Below, piece after piece: positions 1-7,593 of a stretch of DNA of 39,974 nucleotides. How positions within the stretch are numbered: the first letter of the stretch is position 1; every line of letters starts with the position of its first letter. The notes beneath the pieces are model-generated. The model did not search any database and had not been told where the DNA came from. It was given only the letters and a program-made list of their open reading frames with translations. The stretch is from Clostridia bacterium (GTDB lineage: Bacteria; Bacillota; Clostridia; Christensenellales; CAG-138): contig JAFRRO010000019.1 of the NCBI GenBank assembly GCA_017428025.1, positions 1 to 39,974 of the forward strand, given 5' to 3'. A program made the position numbers and the translations under genes.

Positions 1-404
1 GCATATTCTTTACGCGACAGGAACTCTTTTTTCATACTCGCAAAAAAGCTTTCCAAACAGCTGTTGTCATGCGGACATCCCGGCTTGCTCATGCTTCCCG
101 TAATATGGTATTCGTTTAAAATACTCTGATACCTCCGGCTGCTGTACTGGCTCCCTCTGTCACTGTGAAACACCAGCTCCGACGGCTTCCCGTTCCGGCT
201 GATTGCGTTCCTCAGGGCGCGACAGGTCAGCTCAGCATCCATCGTTCTGCTCACTGCATATCCGACCACCTCTCGATTGTATAAATCCATCACGGCTGCC
301 AGATACACCACGGATACATAGCAAAAAGCGTCTGTTTCGAGCCCGCTGCCTCTGGGAAGAACCTTGACCGAGTTTTTTCTTGTTTTCTGCGAAGTTATCC
401 TGTA
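1..404 (-). pseudogene. IS3-family transposase remnant (OrfB C-terminal part), runs off the left edge
   Basis: Read on the minus strand from about 345 down to 1, the frame gives the C-terminal half of an IS3/IS150-type DDE integrase: VYLAAVMDLYNREVVGY, then FHSDRGSQYSS holding the second catalytic Asp, then the SMSKPG and LESFFASMKKEFL segments holding the catalytic Glu. The frame has a TAA at 405-407. Between that stop and about 345 the sequence no longer resembles a transposase, and the first-Asp motif (W-x-x-D-x-T-Y) is missing. The element is therefore 5' truncated and cannot encode a working enzyme alone. The 3' end lies beyond base 1, so whether the end is intact is unknown. Confidence 0.8.
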
Positions 405-408
405 TTAT
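380..408 (+). promoter_or_regulatory. Candidate sigma-A promoter of the hybrid kinase gene
   Basis: TTGTTT at 380-385 and TATTAT at 403-408 are 17 bases apart. Transcription would begin near 415, just ahead of the AGGAGG ribosome site at 427-432 and the ATG at 441. It lies at the boundary of the IS3 remnant. Confidence 0.45.
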
Positions 409-440
409 AGACGTAGGTACCATCAAAGGAGGCGTCGGCT

Positions 441-2138
441 ATGGCAAGGAGATTTGCTATCATCAATCAAGAAGGAAAGACAGTCTTTCAAACTGAGGCG
501 TTTGAAAGCGCCAAAGTAACAGAACGGCTGGCACTGCCGGACGGGACGATGCTCATGCTGTGCGATAACGCAACGATGCAGTCTCTTCGCGAAGAGCTTG
601 CCGAAGCGAAAAATGCGAATGAGGCAAAAGAGGAATTCCTTTCCAATATGTCGCACGATATCCGTACGCCGATGAATGCTATCATCGGTATGACAGCGCT
701 TGCTAAGAAACATATCGACGAAAAAACACGAGTGATGGACGCCCTGAATAAGATAGACATCGCCAGTTCCCACCTGCTCGGGCTAATCAATGATATCCTC
801 GATATGTCCCGGATCAATTCGGGAAAAATGAAAATCGCCGAGGAACAGTTCTCGCTGAGCGATCTGCTCCACGACACGCTGACGATCATCCGCCCACAGA
901 TTGTCAAGAAGAATCATACGTTCACCTTCAGCGTAGGCGATGTACCCGAAGAGGTCCTGTGTGGCGACCCTATGCGCATCAAGCAGATTTATGTGAATAT
1001 CATCAGCAACGCGATCAAGTATACGAACGACGGCGGGAAGATTGAAGTGACCGTCACCGAGGAACCAGAAAAAGACGGTTGTACTCTGTGTCTGAGCTGC
1101 GCCGATAACGGCATCGGCATGAGTCCTGACTTCCTCGACCGTATCTTTAATCCTTTTGAGCGCGTATCTTCTTCGACCATTTCCAGGGTTGAAGGGACCG
1201 GGCTTGGCATGAGTATTGTCAAAAAGCTGATCGACGCCATGGGAGGCACAATCCGGATAGAAAGCGAGCTCGGGGCAGGGACCACCGTGACTGTTCGCAT
1301 TCCCTTGCGCATTGTCAACCTTCCCCTGCAAACCGAAGCCTTGGCAGGGAAACGCGTCCTGATTATCGAAGCAGATGAGGAGCAACAAGACATCTTCCGC
1401 CGGTATCTCAGCGGAAGCGGTGTCGACCACCTGATTATCAAATCATCCTCAGAAGCCATACAGGCTCTGACAGACGCCGATTACCGCCAAAAAGCGTTTC
1501 ATGCCGTCATTCTCGGAAAAAAGGATGAGGGATTTGGTTTCGTTTTTGATACCGCCTCATATCTATCGCAATCGTTCCCTCATCTCGCCCTTATTCTTAT
1601 TGGTGATTACGATTGGGAAGAGATCGAATACCGGGCGAATCGCTGCGGTATCCGCCATTTCCTTCCCCTACCCGTGTTCAGGAAGACGCTGCTGAACGAG
1701 CTGAACGCTACGCTCTCCTCCGCGAAGGAAGAAGAACAAGCCTTTGGATCTCCCGACCTGTCGGGCCGGCACATCTTGCTGGTCGAAGACAATATCATCA
1801 ACCGAGAGATCGCGCTGGAACTCCTATCCATGACAAATGCATCCGTTGATACCGCTGAAAACGGCCAGCAGGCAGTAGAGGCCTATGAATCTGCCGGGGA
1901 AGGATACTATGACCTAATCCTTATGGACATCCAAATGCCTGTGATGGACGGCTATGCAGCTACGCACGCCATCCGTTCCAGCAAACGCTCAGACTCGGCC
2001 AGCATCCGGATAATCGCCATGACCGCGAACACCTTTGCGGAGGATGTTGCCAGGGCGAGGGACGCGGGCATGGACGGGCACCTAGCCAAACCAATCGACA
2101 TCCCGCTTCTTATGCAGATGCTACGACAATTCGTGTGA
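441..2138 (+). CDS. Soluble hybrid sensor histidine kinase with pseudo-receiver and receiver
   Basis: Phosphorelay kinase of 565 residues. A short N-terminal stretch (1-50) and a helix (51-65) lead into a HisKA domain with the phospho-accepting His72 in SNMSHDIRTP. The ATPase domain follows, with N box around Asn190, DNGIGM (222-227), FNPFER (236-241) and GTGLGM (252-257). Residues 300-425 look like a receiver fold, but the usual phospho-Asp position reads VILGKKDEG, so it is probably a pseudo-receiver. Residues 443-565 form a full receiver with Asp496 (LILMDIQMP) and Lys550. No signal peptide or membrane segment is visible and no sensor domain precedes the helix. AGGAGG at 427-432 supports this start. 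The next gene begins 13 bases after the stop and is probably co-transcribed. What it senses is unknown; the cognate partner may be the downstream protein. Confidence 0.9.
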   Translation: MARRFAIINQEGKTVFQTEAFESAKVTERLALPDGTMLMLCDNATMQSLREELAEAKNANEAKEEFLSNMSHDIRTPMNAIIGMTALAKKHIDEKTRVMDALNKIDIASSHLLGLINDILDMSRINSGKMKIAEEQFSLSDLLHDTLTIIRPQIVKKNHTFTFSVGDVPEEVLCGDPMRIKQIYVNIISNAIKYTNDGGKIEVTVTEEPEKDGCTLCLSCADNGIGMSPDFLDRIFNPFERVSSSTISRVEGTGLGMSIVKKLIDAMGGTIRIESELGAGTTVTVRIPLRIVNLPLQTEALAGKRVLIIEADEEQQDIFRRYLSGSGVDHLIIKSSSEAIQALTDADYRQKAFHAVILGKKDEGFGFVFDTASYLSQSFPHLALILIGDYDWEEIEYRANRCGIRHFLPLPVFRKTLLNELNATLSSAKEEEQAFGSPDLSGRHILLVEDNIINREIALELLSMTNASVDTAENGQQAVEAYESAGEGYYDLILMDIQMPVMDGYAATHAIRSSKRSDSASIRIIAMTANTFAEDVARARDAGMDGHLAKPIDIPLLMQMLRQFV

Positions 2139-2151
2139 GAAAGGGAAAGCC

Positions 2152-3960
2152 ATGCAGACCTATCAGCAGCGATATATCGACAATGTGCGCGAGATTATGC
2201 ATCTTGGAGATTTTTACAGCGTCCCCAGGACGGATTTTAATTTCTGGTATACGTCCGAGAAAGCTAACCGCCAGCGTATGACCGAGCTGAAGCGGGAGAA
2301 CATAGACCTCCTGAACCGGCATCTTTTCCCTGTCCTAGACCAATTGTTTGAAGCGGACGATGCTTGCATCGATGAGCTTATCGCCTTCGCGGATGCCCTG
2401 ATGGACTGGAAAACAAATTTGGACTGCGGGGTATACGTGTCCATTCATGAAGCGTTGCTCAGCCTGTACCGCATACGTCGTGACCGAAAACGCATCATCC
2501 GTGAACTATATAAGCTGGGGATGGGACTATATTATTTGGACCGGTCGGTGGACGGCATCAATGAAGAACAAGCGGGGCCGTTCCGCTTCCGTAATGAGAT
2601 GGTCTTCACGGAAGCAGGCTCCTACATGAAGTTTTTTGAGGAGATCCAGGATACTGAAACGCGTGGCTATGTCATCCGTTCCCTCGCAAATATCGCCATC
2701 TGTTCCAGCGACCGCAGGCGCCGCATCGCGGTCACATCCCGCGTGCTGCAAATCCTAAAGGACGATTATTACCGTGAACTGGAACCCTCTCTCCCGTGGG
2801 AAACGTTCCTGCGCCGTACGAACCAGCAGATGAGCGCGAACCGCATAACGCTCTCCAAAGGGAACCTTTCTAGGCAGGAACTTGAAGAGATCCTTGAAGC
2901 CTGTTACGAGGTGTTCAAGCCGGAAGAAGCTGCGGACAACCCCGATATACGCTGGCTTTGGCCTTATTACGAGATGGAATACAACTGCGGTTTCGTCGAT
3001 CTGGAAACAACACTGACCCGAATGGAACGGTTGATAGACCAGATCCCTTACAATGACTTTTCCGTTTCCGGACTATATGCCAACGTACAGCTGGCCATCT
3101 ATTACGGGCGTCTTTTGCGGGATAATCCCTCTGCTGAGGATTCGGTGTATCACCGGGAAGTTCTGAAAAACGCTTATAACAAGATGATGCGGACTCTGTT
3201 GTCCTGCCCTCTTGGTGAAAACGCGGACTACCTGGCTTACATCATTCGTCTCGTTATGACGAGCTACCATGAAATCAGCGAGACGATGCCTTTTAGGGAC
3301 GTGCTCGAGAGACTTATGCGGCGCTTTGCCGGGGCTCAGTCGATCCGTGCAGAACAAGCCGCAGCCATTACACGGCTCTTCGCTGAAACGATCCTCGCAT
3401 CGGAACCCACGTTTTTCGATGATTGTCCCTTTCTGCGGGGGTACACTGATGAAGCAGAGAGGCGGAAGGCCATACTGGCCTTTGCCGAAGACTGTGGTCG
3501 CTATCACGACCTGGGCGTCATCCAGCTCAACATGGCGCGAACGCTTGGGACGCGCAACCTGTTTGAAACGGAGGAGCGGCTATTCCGGCTCCATACGACG
3601 GCAGGATATGATGACCTCGCTCGTTGCGCGTCGACGGCGCGGTTCGCCGATGTGGCACTGGGGCATCACAGCTGGTATAACGGTCTTGGCGGATACCCAG
3701 AAACGTATGTTCGCAACGGTTCCCCTTATCGCCAAATGACGGACCTTGTCGCCGTCGTCGCCTACATAGTGGATCAGGAAGACAGGGAGTTAAGCGAAAC
3801 CATCCGGGAAATCACGGTGCAGGAGCACAAGCGCTTTTCTCCCCTCGTCACAGCGTATTTGGACGATGAGAAACTAGTTTCCCGTATTGAATCTATCCTC
3901 AGGGAAGACGAGCCGTATTACCGTATCTTCTTTGATGCTCTCCCTCCAAAAGAAAGCTAG
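2152..3960 (+). CDS. Helical protein with a C-terminal degenerate HD-GYP-like domain
   Basis: 602 residues, not recognised as a named family. The first 430 residues look mostly alpha-helical with many charged and aromatic residues and no membrane segment. From about 440 the order of motifs matches an HD-GYP domain: YHDLGVIQLN (451-460) for HDIGK-I, the LFETEERLFRLH block ending at His481 for LT-x-E...H, HH at 505-506 for HHE, and GYP at 514-516. Key positions differ: Lys of HDxGK is Val, and Glu of HHE is Ser. The fold is thus likely, but cyclic-di-GMP hydrolysis is doubtful. It lies 13 bases after the hybrid kinase, with GAAAGGG before the ATG, so it may be an effector or binding partner in the same pathway. 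The HD-GYP reading is my inference from motif order. Confidence 0.75.
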   Translation: MQTYQQRYIDNVREIMHLGDFYSVPRTDFNFWYTSEKANRQRMTELKRENIDLLNRHLFPVLDQLFEADDACIDELIAFADALMDWKTNLDCGVYVSIHEALLSLYRIRRDRKRIIRELYKLGMGLYYLDRSVDGINEEQAGPFRFRNEMVFTEAGSYMKFFEEIQDTETRGYVIRSLANIAICSSDRRRRIAVTSRVLQILKDDYYRELEPSLPWETFLRRTNQQMSANRITLSKGNLSRQELEEILEACYEVFKPEEAADNPDIRWLWPYYEMEYNCGFVDLETTLTRMERLIDQIPYNDFSVSGLYANVQLAIYYGRLLRDNPSAEDSVYHREVLKNAYNKMMRTLLSCPLGENADYLAYIIRLVMTSYHEISETMPFRDVLERLMRRFAGAQSIRAEQAAAITRLFAETILASEPTFFDDCPFLRGYTDEAERRKAILAFAEDCGRYHDLGVIQLNMARTLGTRNLFETEERLFRLHTTAGYDDLARCASTARFADVALGHHSWYNGLGGYPETYVRNGSPYRQMTDLVAVVAYIVDQEDRELSETIREITVQEHKRFSPLVTAYLDDEKLVSRIESILREDEPYYRIFFDALPPKES

Positions 3961-4450
3961 AACTCCGGCATACGCTGTCCGTCTGAAGCCCAATACAGGT
4001 GCGGCATATCAAGCGCGATTACCCCATGATTTCCCTTGCGGAAAACTATTTTATGGGAATATAGTCAAAATACATCCATTCTCCGCTCTTGAGAACTATG
4101 AAAAGAATCCCAAGATTAGTCTCTATTTTTCAATCCTTTATCTGATTTGCTTTATATTTACAAGATTTGGAATATTGATTTGAGAATCATATTAATAGCC
4201 TTTTTTCGCTTACGCTATTCTTCTTCCCGTTTTTGCACATGGTTCAAATCGAAAAACACCGCAACCAAGTTAAGAGATCGATATCCCCAAATCTCGCTAT
4301 CATGCCGAAAACGCCCGTATTGTCTGTCTTTTTTGATTGTTTCACATTGTACGCTGTTCTCCGTCTCTGCGTGAACACACCATCCTTTGATTTGTTTGCC
4401 ACGCAGATTTCCGAATGAAGCACATTGTGTTGTTCGGACCTGTTATCCCC
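3961..4450. other. AT-rich stretch without a recognisable gene
   Basis: About 490 bases between the signalling unit and the decayed zone. Only short open frames without homology-like features or good ribosome sites are present. Base composition is clearly lower in GC than the flanking genes. I see no tRNA, riboswitch or clear terminator directly after the stop at 3960. Confidence 0.5.
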
Positions 4451-4558
4451 TCAAACAATCGATAAATAGGCGCCTTTTGGGTCAAACGAACCCTCTCTTC
4501 CGAACAAAAACGGGAAGAACTCGTCTGCGTATTTGACGAAAATCTCCCCCGCAACCAC
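4451..4558 (-). pseudogene. Possible C-terminal gene fragment, family not recognised
   Basis: A 35-codon minus-strand frame ends at TGA 4451-4453. Its composition looks protein-like (segment EIFVKYADEFFPFLFG, then SFDPKGAYLS) but I cannot name a family. In the same frame a stop occurs inside the adjoining hairpin (4560-4593), so at most this is the tail of a lost gene. It could be chance. Confidence 0.25.
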
Positions 4559-4559
4559 T

Positions 4560-4598
4560 GCGAGTGTTCATAACGGACGTTATGAACACTCGCTTTTT
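4560..4598 (+). terminator. Perfect 16-bp hairpin followed by a T run
   Basis: Arms 4560-4575 and 4578-4593 are exact reverse complements (GCGAGTGTTCATAACG) with only GA between them, and TTTTT follows at 4594-4598. It has the form of a plus-strand intrinsic terminator. The near-zero loop also fits a decayed mobile-element end or a dyad protein site. Confidence 0.5.
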
Positions 4599-4627
4599 AT
4601 CAAATCCGTTATCACCACCAACACCAC

Positions 4628-4654
4628 AAAAAGTCCCTGAATCAGGGACTTTTT
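4628..4654. terminator. Bidirectional terminator-like hairpin
   Basis: Arms 4628-4640 and 4642-4654 are exact reverse complements (A5-GTCCCTGA and its mate ending in T5). Read on the minus strand it lies 15 bases after the stop of the FMN-binding fragment and ends in TTTTT, so it is probably that lost gene's terminator. It would also work on the plus strand. Confidence 0.65.
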
Positions 4655-4668
4655 CACTATATTGCCCT

Positions 4669-4830
4669 TCAGTGTCTTCCCTGACGGTTATTAGATGTGT
4701 TCGGGTTGGTGAAGGAAAGATCCAGCGCGTCGGCGACGGCTTCCAGAATCCCGTTCGAGGAGAACGTCGCGCCGCTGACGGTGTTGACGCGCAGGGACTG
4801 TCTTTGGCAAAATGAACGAAAAAAGCGCAT
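4669..4830 (-). pseudogene. Fragment of an FMN-binding domain protein (SGAT motif)
   Basis: This minus-strand frame of 53 codons contains RVNTVSGATFSSNGILEAV followed by a hydrophobic helix ADALDL. That is the C-terminal core of the FMN_bind family (the SGAT motif is where Rnf/Nqr-type proteins carry covalent flavin). The family needs roughly 80 to 100 residues or more, and everything before the SGAT strand is missing. The first codons (MRFFRSFCQRQ) read through the terminator of the neighbouring gene and do not look like the family. An ATG at 4828-4830 with GGGGGAG upstream exists but probably by chance. I read it as the tail of a lost gene. Confidence 0.7.
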
Positions 4831-4853
4831 CGAGGTCTCCCCCGACGCGCTTT
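4817..4853 (-). terminator. Intrinsic terminator of the TfoX-like gene
   Basis: On the minus strand the stem AAAGCGCGTCGGGG pairs with CCTCGATGCGCTTT, with some G-U pairs, and a six-T run follows (plus strand A's at 4819-4824). It begins 37 bases after the TfoX-like stop codon. Confidence 0.65.
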
Positions 4854-4890
4854 ATTCTGATGTACGATAATCCTGCCCGCAAGACGGCAT

Positions 4891-5229
4891 TTACCGGTGC
4901 GCTGCGCCCGGCAGCTGTTTCTTTCGGAGATCGGCGGTGTCCTGAACCGCCTTCGGAAGCCATTCGGCATCGACATAGTCGAACGGAATCACCAGCTCCT
5001 GAATCTTGTCTTGTGGAGCCGGTCTTTTGATCTCTTCGGGGAGAAACGTAAGCCCGACCTCGCGCAGGGAAAGAACGCTGTCATGGATCCAGCCGACAGC
5101 CTGCCCGTCGCAATACAGGCAATAGCAGCCGAACATCTTTCTCGTGCTGACGTTCAGCCCTTTCAGCCGATCCATCCATTCGGCAACAAGGGATTCCTCT
5201 TGATACGGCACCGCCTTTTTTTCGGACAT
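4891..5229 (-). CDS. TfoX/Sxy N-terminal domain family protein
   Basis: 112 residues from ATG 5227-5229, which has AAGGAGAAG upstream at good distance; an in-frame start 39 bases earlier lacks one and overlaps the preceding gene. The segment RKMFGCYCLYCDGQAVGWI matches the TfoX_N pattern (R-x-MFGGYG-x-Y-x-DG-x-x-x-x-x-I). The family name comes from the Haemophilus/Escherichia competence regulator, but short single-domain members in Firmicutes are mostly of unknown role and need not act in competence. It is the last gene of a run with the GIY-YIG protein upstream, 13 bases away, and ends at the hairpin 4817-4853. Confidence 0.75.
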   Translation of the reverse strand: MSEKKAVPYQEESLVAEWMDRLKGLNVSTRKMFGCYCLYCDGQAVGWIHDSVLSLREVGLTFLPEEIKRPAPQDKIQELVIPFDYVDAEWLPKAVQDTADLRKKQLPGAAHR

Positions 5230-5242
5230 ACACAGCTTCTCC

Positions 5243-5659
5243 TTAGTGTTCCTCGTGAATATATGCAACGTTTAGAAGATAGCTCAACAGCCCCTCTATC
5301 TGTCCCCGCAATATCATATCATCTACGCGAAGGTATTGAAACTCGCAATGATCCAACAGATACTTCTTTGCTGCAGCCATATCGGGAATATCCGGTCGCT
5401 CCGGATCTTCCATCAAATACTTTTTCAAACGTGCATTTGTACCGGGTCCCATCAAATGGTTCGTGTAGAGGCGTCGCCGAATGTTCTTCGTTCTGCCGAC
5501 ATACAAAGTAACATCCCTGTCACGATCAAAAATCGCATACACGCCCGGTACACTTTCGAGCATGGATGGGGTTAACCCTTGAAAAGAAAACCTTTTGCTT
5601 TGCAACAGTTTTTCGGCAACGTATTTTGCTTCTATCAATCTGTTTGACAAATCAATCAT
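5243..5659 (-). CDS. GIY-YIG nuclease superfamily protein
   Basis: 138 residues. GVYAIF (39-44) is the GIY strand and LYVGRTKNIRRRL (52-64) is the YIG strand with its conserved Arg, 8 residues after DRDRD. Family members cut DNA by a single-metal mechanism; small standalone ones are common and mostly uncharacterised. The C-terminal half (LKKYLMEDPERP... QIEGLLSYLLN) holds a possible catalytic Glu in the helix QIEGLLSY. The gene starts 12 bases after the stop of the preceding unknown gene, with only a weak GGGG ribosome site, which suggests translational coupling. No homing-endonuclease or UvrC domains are attached. Confidence 0.75.
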   Translation of the reverse strand: MIDLSNRLIEAKYVAEKLLQSKRFSFQGLTPSMLESVPGVYAIFDRDRDVTLYVGRTKNIRRRLYTNHLMGPGTNARLKKYLMEDPERPDIPDMAAAKKYLLDHCEFQYLRVDDMILRGQIEGLLSYLLNVAYIHEEH

Positions 5660-5671
5660 TATTACGCCCCA

Positions 5672-6253
5672 TCATTCTGCATGCACATCCATCTGTAAGA
5701 TGTTATAAAAGTTGTCCAGAATGAATTGCTGTGCTTCTCGATTGTAGAAGACCGCGGTATAGTTTCCCCGCGTTCCTACCCGTGTTTCACTGTTGATTCC
5801 GATGTTCTTGCCTTGCTCTGTGGGGCGTTTTCTGACAACCCCGGCTTCATCGGTATCTGTCTCAAGCAAGCCTGTCAACATCAGCCACTCAACAACTCGC
5901 TTCCGAGAAAACTTCTTCATTCCATCGTCGCGTTTCAAGTCATTCAATCGTTTGCAAATCTCGCTGATGGGTATCGGTGTATCAGAAAACGCAAATGCAT
6001 TCAAATCATCAACAGACAACCAAAATGCCTTTTTCTTACTCCCTTTTGCGGTTCGTTGCTTTGTCTCTTTCTCCGTGTCGCTATGATCAATCATCTTTTG
6101 CAGTGCAGACGAGACATAGAACAGGCATCTTGTAATGCGAACGTTGTTCACCGTATCTGTTTCAGGGACCGGCTGATCGGTTATGGGATTGATGCCGTTT
6201 GCCAGTTTATCGATATACTTCTTTGCGTGTTTCAGAGTTTCCAAATCATCCAT
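5672..6253 (-). CDS. Conserved protein of unknown function
   Basis: 193 residues from ATG 6251-6253, preceded by GGAGA 8 bases away; the earlier in-frame ATG (6301) has no such site. The protein begins MDDLETLKHAKKYIDKLANGI, is charged, lacks membrane segments, and carries in order a segment with ITRCLFYVSSALQ, an AFSDTPIPISEICKRL motif, a helix-rich part with RKRVVEWLMLTGLL that resembles a winged-helix-like element, and a C-terminal YNREAQQFILDNFYNIL. I recall proteins of this layout as common in Clostridia but know no function. It leads into the GIY-YIG gene with a 12-base gap. Confidence 0.65.
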   Translation of the reverse strand: MDDLETLKHAKKYIDKLANGINPITDQPVPETDTVNNVRITRCLFYVSSALQKMIDHSDTEKETKQRTAKGSKKKAFWLSVDDLNAFAFSDTPIPISEICKRLNDLKRDDGMKKFSRKRVVEWLMLTGLLETDTDEAGVVRKRPTEQGKNIGINSETRVGTRGNYTAVFYNREAQQFILDNFYNILQMDVHAE

Positions 6254-6338
6254 TATCGTAATTCTCCAATCTGTTCTATCAAGCCTGTCCTGTTTTTTCA
6301 TCTGTACGATTCCAACCGGTCTGTTTTTCGGTATTGAA

Positions 6339-6377
6339 TCACGATAAAAAAGCTATGGATATCGTTCTTTTCTTCAT
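6339..6377 (-). pseudogene. Aborted 12-codon frame resembling a signal-peptide start
   Basis: A minus-strand ATG at 6375-6377 with GGGGGAG 9 bases upstream opens MKKRTISIAFLS then TGA. It looks like the first residues of an exported protein cut off by a stop. It lies in the 233-base gap between the HIT gene and the unknown gene. It could also be a leader peptide or chance. Confidence 0.3.
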
Positions 6378-6486
6378 TGCGCGCAGCTCCCCCGTGATCG
6401 CGGAACCGGTCCTTTTAAAACATCTGCGTTTCTCCTTCCTTGCAGGATGGCGCTCCGTCGGTATGAATCCGGTCGACAAACGGAAT

Positions 6487-6948
6487 TCAGCGATTCAGCC
6501 ATTCCTTCAGCCGCGTGAACACCGCTTCCCGATCGTCGGCAGGGATTGCCCCGCTTTCTTTAACGGCATAATGATGACCGAACGCGCGATCCGTATACGT
6601 GTTTCCGTTTACCGTCACCGGCTGATCGTATCTCGGTCTCACATGAATATGGAGATGCGGATCGGGTTCGGATTCTTTATAAAAGCTGTTCATCAGGCAG
6701 CTCCAGTTGCAAAGGGTAGCTCCCAAAACAGTTTTCAGACAGGTCTCCAACCGACAGATCAGCATGCGAAGCTCCTGCCATTCCGCATCTGTCAGTTCCG
6801 GCAGGGAACCGCAATGACGCTTCAAAACCAGAATACAGCGTCCGATATAATCCTGTTCATCCGACAGAAATACAGACCAGAATGTACCCTCGTACACCTG
6901 AAACCGTTTGTCTTCCTCCGACAGATTGCACCAACCGCAATGCTCCAT
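6487..6948 (-). CDS. HIT family nucleotide hydrolase-like protein
   Basis: 153 residues from ATG 6946-6948 (GTAGGA upstream). The C-terminal part has the histidine triad HLHIHV with His98, His100 and His102, preceded by SFYKESEPDPH, as in HIT proteins that hydrolyse or transfer nucleotide phosphates. The N-terminus has a CGWC pair (Cys4, Cys7) as in many GalT/FHIT-like HIT proteins that bind zinc. The longer reading that starts 96 bases further upstream enters the flavin reductase gene and has a basic, unlikely N-terminus. It lies 23 bases after the flavin reductase gene and may be in the same transcript. The substrate is unknown. Confidence 0.85.
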   Translation of the reverse strand: MEHCGWCNLSEEDKRFQVYEGTFWSVFLSDEQDYIGRCILVLKRHCGSLPELTDAEWQELRMLICRLETCLKTVLGATLCNWSCLMNSFYKESEPDPHLHIHVRPRYDQPVTVNGNTYTDRAFGHHYAVKESGAIPADDREAVFTRLKEWLNR

Positions 6949-6971
6949 TGTTCCTACCTGCAAGCTCCGGG

Positions 6972-7523
6972 TTATTTCAGCTTTGCGCCGTCCCGGAACG
7001 CGTTGCCGACCTTTTCGCCGAGCGCGACGTAGGCATTGTTGCACGGATCGAACGCGATCGGCTTCAGCTTTTTGAGATCGATCTGTCCGTCGGTCACGAC
7101 GCTTTCGTCCGCCGATACGTTGACGATCTCGCCGACGAGAATGCCGTCTTCAAAACGCTTGACTTTACACTCCAACGCCATCGGCAGCTCGTCGATCAGC
7201 GGCGCGTCGACAAACGCGCTCTTTGTGGCATGGAACCCGGCTCTTCCGAATTTATCGGGAACCTTTTCGGCGGATTCGATCCCCACGTAATCGCACGGGA
7301 TCACCGTGTCCTCCGTGCCCATGCTGACCGTAAACGCCTTGCGAACCGCCAGGTTGTCCGTCGTCTTATGCTTGCCGAGGCTGATCGTGATTTCCGAAAA
7401 ATCGGTCGTGATGCCCCACGCGGCGTTCATGGCGTTCGGCACGCCGTTCTCGTCGTAGGTCGCGATGATCAGCACCGGCTGCGGCAGCATGATCGGTTTT
7501 GCTCCGTAATTGACTCTGCTCAT
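6972..7523 (-). CDS. Flavin reductase family protein (FMN-binding split barrel)
   Basis: 183 residues with AAGGAG 9 bases before the ATG. The sequence follows the flavin_reduct pattern: LPQPVLIIATYDENGVPNAM near the N-terminus, then AAWGITTDF, SLGKHKTT and FTVSMGTED, ending with a barrel strand LVGEIVNVSADESV. Members bind FMN and act as flavin or flavoredoxin-like electron carriers in anaerobes. It is cytoplasmic, with no signal or membrane segment. The downstream gene is the HIT protein. The partner that reduces it cannot be told from context. Confidence 0.85.
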   Translation of the reverse strand: MSRVNYGAKPIMLPQPVLIIATYDENGVPNAMNAAWGITTDFSEITISLGKHKTTDNLAVRKAFTVSMGTEDTVIPCDYVGIESAEKVPDKFGRAGFHATKSAFVDAPLIDELPMALECKVKRFEDGILVGEIVNVSADESVVTDGQIDLKKLKPIAFDPCNNAYVALGEKVGNAFRDGAKLK

Positions 7524-7593
7524 GATTTCATTCTCCTTTTTCCGTCTTTCAATTGATGATCTGCTGTTTGCAGTTTCACGTTCATGAAGTTGT

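Noticed and set aside
2152..3960. Diguanylate cyclase (GGDEF) in the kinase partner
   Set aside because: No GGDEF or similar motif exists. The motif order fits HD-GYP instead.
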